From: Odontocerum albicorne
Taxonomy: Eukaryota > Arthropoda > Insecta > Trichoptera > Odontoceridae
Direction of reading: 5' to 3'
Assembly (NCBI GenBank): GCA_949825065.1
Contig: OX463849.1
Location: forward strand, 6,138,001-6,202,000
DNA: 64,000 nt
How positions within the stretch are numbered: the stretch's first letter is position 1; each line of letters begins with the position of its first letter. A model generated the notes under the pieces. It had not been told where the DNA came from, searched no databases, and was given only the letters and a program-made list of their open reading frames with translations. This document shows, one piece after another, positions 21,484 to 32,572 of this stretch. A program made the position numbers and the translations under genes.

Positions 21484-22012
21484 GCTCAGTAATACCTACA
21501 CAGTCTTCAAATGAGTTCAATCCTCAACGTATCCACCAAGATATGGAATATAGTTTAATTCGATTCCACCAACACTCACGCTGTAATGGGGGATAAAATG
21601 GATTCACATCCATCCAGGCTCAGTAATACCTACACAGTCTTCAAATGAGTTCAATCCTCAACGTATCCACCAAGATATGGAAGATAGTTTAATTCGATTC
21701 CACCAACACTCACGCTGTAATGGGGGATAAAATGAATCCACATCCATCCAGGCTCAGTAATACCTACACAGTCTTCAAATGAGTTCAATCCTCAACGTAT
21801 CCACCAAGATATGGAAGATAGTTCAGTTCGATTCCACCAACACTCACGCTGTAATGGGGGACAAAATGAATCCACATCCATCCAGGCTCAGTAATACCTA
21901 CACAGTCTTCAAATGAGTTCAATCCTCAACGTATCCACCAAGATATGGAAGATAGTTCAGTTCGATTCCACCAACACTCACGCTGTAATGGGGGATAAAA
22001 TGACTCCACATT
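21484..22012. repeat. 134-bp tandem repeat, 4 copies
   Basis: GGCTCAGTAATACCTACACA starts units at about 21484, 21618, 21752 and 21886, exactly 134 bp apart, with only a few substitutions. The last unit runs directly into the dispersed repeat at 22013, so the array may have arisen from that element's edge. Confidence 0.92.
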
Positions 22013-22175
22013 CAGCGCAATCTTCACTAGGAGATCGAATTTTTTTAAGTGTGACGTCACGCAGTGACGAAGAATAAACTGCTCAAAAGGACTCCTTATC
22101 CTGTGGCGACACACCCGAAGGTGGAAAAAATTGTAGTGACGACGAACTTAAGGTCTGACATCACGTAAGAAGGAA
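22013..22175. repeat. Dispersed repeat, second copy at 620-815
   Basis: Blocks CAGCGCAATCT, AACTGCTCAA, ACACCCGAAGG, TAGTGACGACGAACTTAAGG and GACATCACG match 620-815 in order. Unclassified. Confidence 0.5.
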
Positions 22176-22383
22176 AAGTAATAAAAGACAACAAGGACAT
22201 TCCGTATGTGATCGGTGATGGTCTTAACAGTCCAGTTAGTGAATAGGGTACCCAAAACAATCATAATTCACAATGATGTAAATAATTATTAGGTACATTA
22301 AACAGCAGTTTATTAATCAACATACGGTTTGTTATTTTTGCCAGTTAGTAATTCGTATGCTCGTATGTATAAACACACACAGC

Positions 22384-22722
22384 ATAGAGTCCAGAGCCGG
22401 CACTGTCAGAACCAAAAATCTCCTTCAAACCAGCGAAATGAAGGTACTCAGGAGTATCGCTGGCAAAACCCTTCTGGATAGAGTATGAAACACAGAAATC
22501 CGAAGGATGTGCGAAGTTGAAGATATTGTCAGATGGGGTTGACAGAGAAGAAGGTTCTGGAACGAACATGTATCCAGAATAGCGGAACCAAGAGCCGTAA
22601 GAATGGTCAGGGACTGTATCCCCCAAGCAAGCAGACCTCCAGGACGACCTCCTAAAAAATGGGATGACAGCTGGCAGTCGACTTCACAAGAGGGAACCGA
22701 TGATCTAGGACCATAACAGGCC
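22384..22722 (+). pseudogene. Non-LTR RT C-terminus relic
   Basis: One frame is legible over 113 codons: IESRAGTVRTKNLLQTSEMK, VLRSIAGKTLLDRV, stop, NTEIRRMCEVEDIVRWG, stop, QRRRFWNEHVSRIAEPRAVR, then RPPGRPPKKWDDSWQ and the terminal stop. Both internal stops are TGA at expected CGA arginine codons, consistent with CpG decay. It is the same protein family as the captured RT fragments at 35.6 and 54.4 kb but is not inside their TIRs. Confidence 0.75.
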
Positions 22723-23697
22723 TTAAAGAAGAGGAAGAAGAAGTATGTATAAACACGCGAATTGACCCCGTTCAACGTTTAAAACGTAATATCTAAAAAC
22801 TTGTCACAATGATTAAGTGATATACTCAAACAGACAATTTACTTTTGTGGTCTTCTTTTTCAAGTTCCCATCCTTTTCGGAGCTTGTCGAAATCATGGAT
22901 ATCTTAACCGCTACCGTTAGTTTTCCAACCAAAAAATGTGTACTATTCCAGTTCTTCTACCCTGAATCTTACCCTCTAATATCAGATGAAGAATCATGCA
23001 TTATAAAGAAACAATTTCACATCATCTCCACTCTTAAGTTCAGTCTCTTGAGATTGGCCCCATTGATCATTAAGCCAGCACGCCAAGTATTTTTATTGTT
23101 GAAAATTTCACAATTTTTATCATGAGGTAACCATGTATGTGCTTTAGTTTTACAGGCAAGCATACATTTTGTTTTTGAAGTATTCATTATCAGTGACATT
23201 AAATTTCTTGATACACATTATGTTAAGAAAAATTTGTTCTTAACGTGAAAATTCATTATTTTTATCTATTTAGATGTAATATATACTATCGCAATCACAA
23301 AAAAGTTTTTATAATTGAGAATATATTTTTTTCATCTAATAATTTTAAATATTATATGTATTTTGTGTTTTTCGAAGCAAGACAAATATTACATTAAATT
23401 ATAAGAGGATTTATTATTAAAATACGAACGCTAAGCAATATCGTTAAAAATCTTTTTGTATTTGTTTTTAATTTAAATAATGTAAAAATGTAAATATACT
23501 CGGTGTATCACCACAGCACTTTGTAAAATATTAATATTAAGCACAATAAAAACATATTGGTTGTTTTTGATTGAGTTTTTTTTTGTTTTTACCTTCTGCT
23601 TTTTAAACCTTAAAAATATTATATTATTCCTTTACAAGGAAAATACTGTGAAACTACCTGCCATTTTAACTTGACCTGTCGTTGACTAAACCTTTTA
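22723..23697. other. Nothing recognised
   Basis: A 102-codon open frame (22817-23125, +) has no recognisable similarity and no splice context I can support. The rest is AT-rich. Confidence 0.4.
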
Positions 23698-24201
23698 TTA
23701 ACCCTTCCTTCCCTGTGATGTGTAACTAGTACACATTGCTTCTAAAAACTTTAATATCTCTATAAATACGAGTATAATAAATACAAGGTTCAGATTTTAC
23801 GTATTCTTCAGTAATACATTTACGCATTGAATGAAAAAAATAATATTAATAATAATTGGCACATATCGGCAACATCAGAGATATTTTGTGAAAATCGGGA
23901 ATGAATTCACCAATACAATCAAAGGTGTGCCAGTGTGTGACGTAGGTATATTCATTCTAAAAACCGCTATGGGTGAGGAAGAGACGCTATTCATATCTCA
24001 CTTTCACTCTACTTCGGTATATGGGAACGTAAGCCATTTAATTTTAATTATTATCACTTTTGACTTCAAATTTAATTAATTTAAGCGATTAGCTATGAAT
24101 ACTCTTATTTTTCCGATTTTAAATCACTCATTTTTACATCTGTTTTGAATACACAGCACCAGAACGCGCCGATTATTTTAGCACAGGAAGGGAAAGGTTA
24201 A
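23698..24201 (+). mobile_element. TTAA-flanked MITE, family A1
   Basis: 504 bp bounded by TTAA (23698-23701 and 24198-24201), with termini CCCTTCCTTCCCTGTG and CACAGGAAGGGAAAGG. Relative to 6711-7319 and 24485-25108 part of the interior is missing. It lies 283 bp from, and inverted to, the next copy. Confidence 0.8.
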
Positions 24202-24484
24202 ACACGTATGTTTGGGCATAAGCTATTCTATATTTAAAAAAATAGAGCAACGATTAAAGAAGCGAAGCATATAGAGGCTACCAACTGTAAAGAAGAATAA
24301 ATATAACATATGTTACGGAATATAAATGTGTGTATTAAAATGTGTTTTTGAATTATGTTATTTTGCTTTTTCTTGCGTGACATACGACTTTGGGCGTTCT
24401 GAGCTTAAGCTTGTATAAAATAGTAAATTTATACTACGCATTCCGCATTTTACTTACATTTCGTAAAAAAAGTCGAAATCAACT

Positions 24485-25108
24485 TTAACCATTCCCTTCC
24501 TGTGCTAAAAAATCCGCGCGTTCCGATGCTGTGTATTCAATACGCATCAATACATATGTAAAAATGACGGATTTAAAATCGGAAAAATAAGAATATTCAT
24601 AACCAATCTGTTAAATTAATTAAATTTGAAGTCAAAAGTGATAATAATTGAAATTTAATTGCTGAAAACATGAAAATAAAACATCGGCCGATTTTCACAA
24701 AACGGGCGAAGAGACCACCTCAAATGGCTGCCCGAAAATTACTGAAGCGAGAGAAGCGAGCGAACTGAGATTCTATTTCTTGCGTTCTCATATACCGAAG
24801 TAGAGTGAGAGTGAGACGTGAATAGCGTCACTTCCTCAACCATACCGGTTTTTAGAATGAATACATCTACGTCACACACTGGCACACGTTTGATTGTGTT
24901 TGTGAATTTATTTCCGATTTTCACAAAATATCTCTGATGTGACCGATAAGTGCTAATTATTATTAATATTATTTTTTTCATTCAATGCGTAAATGTATTA
25001 CGGAGGAGTACCTAAAATCTTAACCCTTTATTTATTATATTTATAGAGATATTAAAGTTTTTAGAAACAATGTGTACTAGTTACACATCACAGGGAAGGA
25101 AGGGTTAA
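24485..25108 (-). mobile_element. TTAA-flanked MITE, family A1
   Basis: 624 bp bounded by TTAA (24485-24488 and 25105-25108). It is the best full-length copy of A1, in reverse orientation. It contains short open frames (for example 24739-24981, minus) that also appear in other copies, but they are interrupted elsewhere and are not supported as genes. Confidence 0.8.
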
Positions 25109-25620
25109 ACTTCCAACCACACATTTTAACATAATTATAATGAAATGAGTGCAAAATACAACAGATCATCAACTCTACCTGTCAAGTAACTTCGAAATTG
25201 AACACCTGTTATTTTGATTCAAATTTTAATAAAAAGGTGATCTATATACGATTTATATATTCCGTAAAATGCTTATTAAAATATTTCAGCTTTGCTCGGC
25301 AACTGTTATAGAGTAACCTTCAAGAATGCTAATTTTATCGATGTTTTTGATGCTTGCGTAATGATACTTATCAAAAACCAATTACATTACAATATTCTTC
25401 AGAAGTTCAGTTGAAAAGAGATACAAAAGTGTTTCAACATCGCATACTTAGAAATTATTCGTAAATGGTTTAGTAGCGTTGGTTAAAACAATGTATACAA
25501 GATGTTAAGAAAACTTTTGTTTATAAATCAAAAGTCATGGTTATTGAAAAGGATTCTTGGAGTAATTGCAGCTTATGGGTGAAAAATTAAAGATTAGAAT
25601 AAGTTAACGAGTTTTGCTAT
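25109..25620. other. Nothing recognised
   Basis: AT-rich sequence between two TTAA elements. Confidence 0.45.
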
Positions 25621-26244
25621 TTAACTCTTTCCCCGCGGGGAGCACAAACGCCTGTGATCTGACGACAATCCAAGTTTCAAATCACAAATACTTAAAAAAA
25701 AATGACACAAAACCGGAATAAAAATTGAACTAAAATTTAAAATAATCTTTATTCTAGCGACATCTCTGAAAACCTTGTCAAATAATATATTAGTTTATGA
25801 GATATTGTTGAATAAACAGAGCGCATATTTTTTTTGGTTTCTCAATATTTCCAGCATTAACGACCTGTCGCGCGAATCGAGTCCTGCGATGAGCCTGTCT
25901 TACGTAAATAAACATTACTAAGTCTCTCTTACGTAAATAAACATTACTAGTGCTATATGCATTTGATCGGGTGAGTGTCATGAAGCATTGATTTGATCGT
26001 AGCATTCCTTTGTATATTTTACGTAATGTTAAGTTTATCTCCTTTATTTAATGAGTCTCCTTAAGAGTAATGACTATTATTTATTATCAGAAAATTACTT
26101 AAGTGTCATGTTTACTTGGTGTTGTAATCAAATATCAGTGGTTCTAAACAAAATATGTGTTTAAACTTAGAAATTAAAAAACGCTGAAATTGTGCCGCGC
26201 ACAGGATTCGTGGAATTTGATTTTTAACGCGGTGAACAGGTTAA
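25621..26244 (+). mobile_element. TTAA-flanked MITE, family B
   Basis: 624 bp bounded by TTAA (25621-25624 and 26241-26244). The left end is CTCTTTCCCCGCGGGGAGC and the right end ACGCGGTGAACAGG, giving an imperfect TIR around the CGCG core. A shorter copy (250 bp) lies inside another MITE at 31669-31918; this one has an extra interior section (about 25690-26080). Confidence 0.7.
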
Positions 26245-26507
26245 AGAGCATATTTTCGAAAGATGGTCACATAGAAAATTATATTAAAAGACATGCTGTT
26301 GCAGAAAACAAGCTCAATGGAGCATTAAGTATGGTTTTTATCATCAAATCAATGGTCAAATCTTCAAAAATGATTGTGAACTGTGGTGTGCTAGTGCCGA
26401 CCGTAATGAATGGAAGGGAAAGTCTGTGCATTGAAACGGTTGAATGCATGAAGTGCAATTAGTGACATTCCTAGAATACCTGATATACCAATGAATAATT
26501 AAGTAAG

Positions 26508-26723
26508 AAACGACCTCCGTAGTCTAGTTGATAAGACGCCTGTTTTCTGACCAGAAGGTTGTGAGTTGGATTACCGTTGGAAACCAGTTTTTTTATCTGT
26601 GTCCAATCTTGTTTTTCACTCAATATCACCATATTTTTGATTGATTAGAAGACATTACGTGGCAATAGCCCGGCTGAGTTATTATGTATACAACGAAAAT
26701 AAAAATAATAAAATTATAATAAA
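26508..26723 (+). repeat. tRNA-derived SINE
   Basis: Head CGACCTCCGTAGTCTAGTTG then ATAAGACGCCTG and GTGAGTTGGATTACCG (A and B box positions), a body, then TGGCAATAGCCCGGC and an AATAAAATTATAATAAAAT tail. It abuts the LINE relic at 26724. Confidence 0.65.
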
Positions 26724-27250
26724 ATGATGGGAGTTCTATGTGATCCAAAATGCCATTAAAGTTAAAAGGAAAAGTATACCAAACGATTGTCAGACCCGCA
26801 CTCCTCTATGGCTCCGAATGCTGGACGATGTATAACTCTTACTCCAGGCAACTAGAAACTGCTGAAATGCGTGTGCTAAGATGGTCAGTTGGTGTGTCCC
26901 TAAGAGACAAAATAAAAAGTTCACGCATTCGTGGAATCCTAGGTGTTATATACATCAACAGTAAGATGGAGGTGAGGCGGATGGATTGAGATGGTGTGGG
27001 CACGTTGGAAGCAGATCACCCTATCACAATGTGAACCAAGTAATCTCCGTGGATCTTCCTCGAATAACAACCAGAAGAAGACCAAATAATTCGTGGGTGG
27101 TGCAAAAAGATAACCTGATGCAGAGGCACGGCCTGGAGGACGTAGTCCGGGACAGAAGATCATACAACCTGAGGACGAGGAGAGCTGACCCCAACAGTCT
27201 TCGCAGACAGTGAGTTAGGATGGAGCCAGGGAGAAGAGGTAGAAGATCGG
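26724..27250 (+). pseudogene. Non-LTR RT C-terminus relic, copy 1
   Basis: The frames read MMGVLCDPK, MPLKLKGKVYQTIVRPALLY, GSECWTMYNSYSRQLETAEM, RVLRWSVGVSLRDKIKSSRI, RG; after a shift, the part matching WYGHVGRRAPDHIVNQ and RRRPNNSWVVQKDNLM. The VRPALLYGSECW motif is the classic post-thumb signature of insect LINE RTs. A second copy, split by a Jockey element, is at 60640-60942 plus 63069-63385 (minus). Confidence 0.75.
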
Positions 27251-27699
27251 GCAAAGAATAACTGTTCTTTTATTTATGGATGTTAGTAGAATTCGGAAGA
27301 AGTTCTTGAGATCGCTTGTGCACTTTGATTATATGAGTTGTGAAAGACTCTGATATGTTTGAAATTAATGAAAAGCGATGAAGAGATAGAACGAAAAAAT
27401 AATCGAAGAAGATAGTTGAATTAATTTGAACTAAGAGGAGTTTGTACGTATCATACACTTGTCGTCATATTTAATTCAAAAGATTGTTTCATATTTAGTT
27501 CAAAAGATTTTTTGGATTAATTGCTATATTTGGTTGACTTGAAATATATCGACGTCTCAAGGGTTATGGAGTATCAATATTCAAAGGGATTTCAAGGAAA
27601 TATTACCGAAAAGGAAACGCATTTAGAGACTTGTACTGGCAGTCCGTATAATATTGTGAATCTGCATATGTTGGTCAGCGCAAATCAACTACGAGATTT
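27251..27699. other. Nothing recognised
   Basis: No repeat or coding remnant seen. Confidence 0.4.
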
Positions 27700-27870
27700 A
27701 TTTATTTATTTATTTATATAAGTAATTATATCTGCACATAACATATCAAACGAAGACAAACAAAAAAACTAAGTGATTTAAATTGGGCACTCTAATTTTC
27801 TATGGAGCTTGGTCTGTTGCCTTTCATTTGACGTCTTCCCAGTAAACTAGCCTTTTCCGTGTATCTTACA
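27700..27870 (-). repeat. Retroelement 3' end, (TTTA)n-tailed family
   Basis: Starts with TTTATTTATTTATTTATATA on the plus strand (an AAAT tail on the minus). It includes TTGCCTTTCATTTGACGTC and CCCAGTAAACTAGCC, matching 41590-42105, 46340-46535 and 58905-59520. Confidence 0.6.
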
Positions 27871-28030
27871 GACGTCGTATAAACATAAAAAATATGTCAA
27901 TATTTTTTATCGATTTTTATTAATGATTTTATACCTCTGACATATTTTTTTAACTTGATAAGTTGTGACACTTAATAACGAACATATACCATGTGAGTCT
28001 ACTCTTGGTGTACCTCATCATTTTGGAGAA

Positions 28031-28440
28031 ATTTATGATCCATATCACAATCCTAAATATACTCATCTAAAACATATTACATTTATGATCCATATCACAA
28101 TCCTAAATATACTCATCTAAAACATATTACATTTATGATCCATATCACAATCCTAAATATACTCATCTAAAACATATTACATTTATGATCCATATCACAA
28201 TCCTAAATATACTCATCTTAAACACATTACATTTATGATCCATATCACAATCCTAAATATACTCATCTAAAACATATTACATTTATGATCCATATCACAA
28301 TCCTAAATATACTCATCTAAAACATATTACATTTATGATCCATATCACAATCCTAAATATACTCATCTAAAACATATTACATTTATGATCCATATCACAA
28401 TCCTAAATATACTCATCTAAAACACATTACATTTATGAGT
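28031..28440. repeat. 50-bp minisatellite, 8 nearly identical copies
   Basis: ATTTATGATCCATATCACAA recurs exactly every 50 bp from 28031 to 28381 and the array ends with a partial unit at 28431. Differences between units are one or two bases. There are no spacers between units, so this is not CRISPR-like. Confidence 0.95.
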
Positions 28441-28961
28441 GTAGACAAATATTCGAATAAACTTTCTCCTCTTGTTGTTCAAGTATTCAAACACCTGTCG
28501 TAACAACCGCGCTCCGATCCATAGACTATTTTTTTGTACCTTTGGTCTTTATTGAATTTGGTATATCATTGTATGTCATGGAGGCCAGATAGGTGTATTA
28601 CCTTGTGACAAAACCCGTTGTTTTGTATGATTGAGTTTGCATTTTTATTTTCTTAATAATAGTGCCAAAGAATGGATTTAAGAGGTAAGCTGGTAATGTT
28701 AAGGAATCAATACTTGTTAAATTAGAATATTTAATATTAAATTATAAATTATTTGGTTTTTACACTTATGACATTTATCACCACGACAGGTGTTTCTGAT
28801 TCCCATTTCGAGGCACAGGGTCCAGGATTCAGCCAAGACTCATCCTCGGTTGCAGGGATGTTGATGATGATCTGAAGGCTCTTTCAGAACGATCCCAGTT
28901 TGTTACCAGAGCAATACTTATGTATTTTAATTAATGTAATGTTTCATTGGATGTGTGTATG
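28441..28961. other. Nothing recognised
   Basis: No feature supported. Confidence 0.4.
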
Positions 28962-28969
28962 GTCTATAT

Positions 28970-29474
28970 CAGTGTTCCCCAGCCGGAGATCCGCGGTCCG
29001 GTGCCGGGCCGCAGAGACTTTCCGCCGGGCCGCAAACAGTACGTCAAATTTCAAGAAATTCACCATGCAAAAATATTAAATATACGATTTTTTCGCTTGC
29101 ACGTTGACTTGTATTTTTAGTAATTGTTAAATAAATATAATTGGTATGATAATGCGACCCGATGGTCGCTGGTTTTCTCAGAATGGACAGTCATAAATCT
29201 TCTCAGATACACTTAGGGAGAACGGAAATATTTGCTCTTGGATAGTGAACTCGGATGCAAAACCCTACCTAAATACAATATATTACAATTAAAATTGTTT
29301 AACTGTTATATGTATATTTGTTAGTTATAGTTACATACGAGTATGTCCATCTGTCACAATATAAGATTAAAAAAATGTAAATAAAAAAACCATTTTTATT
29401 TCAGTATTAGTGGTCCGCGAATTTTTTTTCCTTTTTTTACCGGTCCACAGGTCTAAAAAGGTTGGGGAACACTG
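28970..29474. mobile_element. hAT-type non-autonomous transposon
   Basis: 505 bp flanked by a perfect 8-bp duplication GTCTATAT (28962-28969 and 29475-29482). Termini are CAGTGTTCCCCAGCC and GGTTGGGGAACACTG. Subterminal GGTCCGCGG/CCGGTCC blocks are typical of hAT (Tip100/Charlie-like) elements. There is no transposase frame, so it depends on a hAT transposase supplied elsewhere. Confidence 0.88.
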
Positions 29475-29482
29475 GTCTATAT

Positions 29483-29824
29483 AGTAAAATCCTAAAGAAA
29501 AAAATATATGAAAGGTCAAATTTCATGTATTCTTTGGATACTTATTTCTGTTTCATTTATGAAAATGGTTTTATATGCGTATGCACATCTAATTCATTTT
29601 GTGGCCTATGTACAATTTTAACTCTATTTTCTTTGAAATCGATTTGTCAAAATTGCGATATTATAGGAAATCTTGCATTGTAGATCTTTTGGATATTCTT
29701 GTTTTAAATAAATAATAAACGTAATATTTTTTTATAAACTGACTATTTTTTCAGTATTTTGCTTTAACATTTATTTTTTTCATTGAAATATTAAAAAAAT
29801 ATTATGTATGTAACAATCAACTTA
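29483..29824. other. Nothing recognised
   Basis: AT-rich sequence between two mobile-element remnants. Confidence 0.4.
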
Positions 29825-29955
29825 TATTATTTATAGTTAAGGCATTAACATTGTGGAAATTTAAATACATTGTAATTTGTTTTGTCAAACACTTTTTAGT
29901 GGAATATATAATAAAGTGGAATAAACAGTGTTCGATAAAACAAATTAAAATCAAC
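29825..29955 (-). repeat. Penelope-associated terminal fragment
   Basis: Contains ATAGTTAAGGCATTAACATT, ACATTGTAATTTGTTTT and GTGGAATAAACAGTGTTCGA, so it has both outer arms but lacks the ribozyme-like centre. Confidence 0.6.
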
Positions 29956-30456
29956 TTCGATGTAATAAAAAAAAACAAATTTAAACCACTATTGATCTGA
30001 ACCTATGTATGTTAATTCTTGGAAAGGATACAAATTGCATTACGTCTTTAATCATACGATGTTATTCATAATTATTATCTTAAAAACTATAGAGCGTGAT
30101 TTGCGAAAATTCAAATTGTTTAAGTATTTAATGTGAACTAATAAACATCGTCTTGTATTTTGCTTAATTTTTAAAAAGAAAATTAATAATATTCTCATTG
30201 CATTGTATCTTGAAAAACGAGAATAATAAAAAAATACTTTATTTATCTGCAGAAAAGTCTCTTGAATAGTGAAAATGTAATCCATTCTTGTGTTCGAGAA
30301 ACATACTTCGTGTAGTTGGCCTTAAATAAGCGCAAAACATCTTTAGGAGTAAAGTTGGTAAAATGCACATCTTTTTCACGAGAATTTAAGTCTTGATATC
30401 CAATGATATCTACAAATTCGAACGCGCGAGTTTTATTGTCTGTACATGTTTGATAG
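29956..30456. other. Nothing recognised
   Basis: AT-rich sequence preceding the mariner. Confidence 0.4.
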
Positions 30457-30458
30457 TA

Positions 30459-31415
30459 CTAGGCGTATCCAGAAAGTAAGTGTACTGAGGCTCTCACGAC
30501 CGGATGCATTTTATTTTCGACATGTTGGCTACACTTCCGTGTAGCCTGACCCTTCCCCTCCGCAACGAGACCGGTTCGAGGTCAGTACATTGAGAAGTGT
30601 CGACGCGACAACACGTTTCGTGAAAAATGTCAATCTATTCTCCCGCCAAGTGCAAAATACGCGGCGTCATCCGTTATCTCGTTTGAAAGGAAAAACCTCC
30701 GGTTGAGGTTGATAATGAGGTGAAAACTGCATATGGTGATAAAGCTATGAATCGTACGAGTGTGTACAAGTGGTGTCGCGAGTTTAAAAACGGTCGTACG
30801 TCTGTGCATGATGATCAGAAAAGTTCAAAACCACAATATCAGCCAAGAAAATCATGGCATCCGTGTTTTGGGACTGTCAAGGCATAATTTTAATTGAATA
30901 TATGCCTCAAGGGGAGACCATCAACTCTGCAAGATACTGTGAGACCCTAAAAAAATTGCGGAGGGCGTTTCAGAACAAGAGGAGAGGCATGCTGACAAAG
31001 GGAGTCTGCCTGCTGCACGACAATGCCAGACCACACACGGCCAACGCCACGAAGGAACTGCTCGCCTCGTTTAAATAGGATGTCCTGAACCATACCGCGC
31101 ATTCTCCTGACCTATCACCTTCAGATTACTATCTCTTTACCTCCCTGAAGCTGCACATGGATGGAAAAAGGTTTTCAACCGACGAGGAGGTAAAGGAGGA
31201 GGTGGAGAAGTGGACGGAGGGGTTGGCGGGAAACTACTTCGAGGAAGGCATCAAAAAGTTGATACCCCGCTTCACCACATGCATTGAGAGGAATGGCGAC
31301 TATGTCGAAAAATAGCTTACATATGTACTACGGTAACCACGGAATTTTTATGTTTAAATAAAAAAAAATGTAACCTACAAAAATTCAGTACACTTACTTT
31401 CTGGATATGCCTCGT
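30459..31415 (+). mobile_element. mariner element, internally deleted copy 1
   Basis: 957 bp between TA dinucleotides (30457-30458 and 31416-31417). TIRs are about 30 bp (GGCGTATCCAGAAAGTAAGT at the left, matching GGCATATCCAGAAAGTAAGT at the complement of the right). It is shorter than a typical mariner (about 1.3 kb), so an interior piece is missing. Confidence 0.9.
30627..31315 (+). pseudogene. mariner transposase pseudogene, copy 1
   Basis: The N-terminus reads MSIYSPAKCKIRGVIRYLV, a stop replacing a tryptophan-like position, then the second helix-turn-helix part NRTSVYKWCREFKNGRTSVH. The frame then jumps to the catalytic part (30854 on): MASVFWDCQGIILIEYMPQG, LLHDNARPHTA with the second aspartate, HSPDLSPSDYYLF with the third, and a terminal DYVEK. 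Deleted sequence includes the first catalytic aspartate (GDETW region), and a TAG interrupts FK-x-DVLNH. The product would be inactive. Confidence 0.9.
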
Positions 31416-31527
31416 ATTTCCAACATGTATAATGGCAAACTGTATGTTGGATCAATACTCCAGAGTTTCTTAACCCGAAGGTTCGAATATTGGGACTGAA
31501 GACAATATTGTCTCCCGTCTACGCTCT

Positions 31528-32396
31528 TTAACCCTTCCTGTCCTGTGGTGTGTAACTAGTACACATTGCTTCTAAAAACTTTAATATCTCTGTAAATATA
31601 ATAAATACTGGGTTAAGGTTTTACGTATTCCTCCATAATACATTTAATCATTGAATGAAAATATGATATTAACGTGTTCCTCGCGGGAAGCACAAACGCC
31701 TGTGATCTGACGACAATCCAAGTTTCAAATCTCCTTAAGAGTAATGACTATTATTTATTGTCAGAAAATTACTTGAATGTCATGTTTACTTGGTGGTGTA
31801 ATCAAATATCAGTGGTTCTAAACAAAATACGCGTTTAAACTTAGAAATTAAAAAACGCCTAAATTGTGCCGCGCACAGGATTCGTGGAATTTGATTTTCA
31901 ACGCGGTGTACAGGTTAATACTAATAAGCACTTATCGGCCACATCAGAGATATTTTGTGAAAATCGCTAATAAATTCACCAATACAATCAAACGTGTACC
32001 AGTGTGTAACGTAGGTATATTCATTCTAAAAAATCGCTATGGGTGAGGAAACGACGCTTTTCACGTCTCACTCTCACTCTACTTCGGTATACGGGAACGC
32101 AAGAAATAGAATCTCAGTTCACTTGCTTCTCTCGCTTCAGCAGCTTTCGGGTATCAAATTGAGGTGGTCTCTTTGCCCGTTTTGTGAACGTCGGCCGATG
32201 TTTTTTTTATGTTTTCAGCAATAAAATTTCAACTATTATCACTTTTGACTACAAATTTTATTAATTTAAGTGATTGGCTATGAATATTCTTATTTTTCCG
32301 ATTTTAAATCGCTTATTTTGACATGTTTATTGATGTGTATTGAATACACAGCACCGGAACGCGCGGATTTTTTTAGCACAGGAAGGGAAAGGTTAA
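31528..32396 (+). mobile_element. TTAA MITE family A1 hosting a nested MITE
   Basis: 869 bp between TTAA sites (31528-31531 and 32393-32396). Left CCCTTCCTGTCCTGTGG, right CACAGGAAGGGAAAGG. Removing the nested element at 31669-31918 and one TTAA leaves about 623 bp, in line with the full-length A1 copy at 24485-25108. Confidence 0.82.
31669..31918 (+). mobile_element. Nested TTAA MITE, family B
   Basis: 250 bp bounded by TTAA on both sides, with ends CGTGTTCCTCGCGGGAAGC and CGCGGTGTACAGG. It inserted at a TTAA created in the ATATTAATAATAA region of the A1 host. It is a shorter version of 25621-26244. Confidence 0.8.
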
Positions 32397-32439
32397 TATC
32401 CCCGCTTCACCATTTCAAAAGAGTCCCATACGAATAAAA

Positions 32440-32572
32440 TAATGCTAAACAGAAAGCTTAATTATTTATGTTCCAAAATGCTAAACAGAAAGCTTAATTA
32501 TTTATGTTCCAAAATGCTAAACAGAGAGCTGAATTATTTATGTTCCAAAATGCTAAACAGAGCTTTATTATT
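32440..32572. repeat. 36-bp minisatellite, 3-4 copies
   Basis: The unit AAAATGCTAAACAGAAAGCT continues TAATTATTTATGTTCC. The last copy is truncated. Confidence 0.88.

Noticed and set aside
22345..22775. Two overlapping reverse open frames of 93 and 116 codons
   Set aside because: They are antisense to the RT C-terminus relic at 22384-22722.
23831..24079. Open frames inside family A MITEs (also 24739-24981, 32039-32224)
   Set aside because: They are conserved only because the MITE copies are related; frames are interrupted in other copies and show no protein similarity.
28031..28440. CRISPR-like regular repeats
   Set aside because: The 50-bp units are contiguous with no variable spacers, and the genome is eukaryotic.
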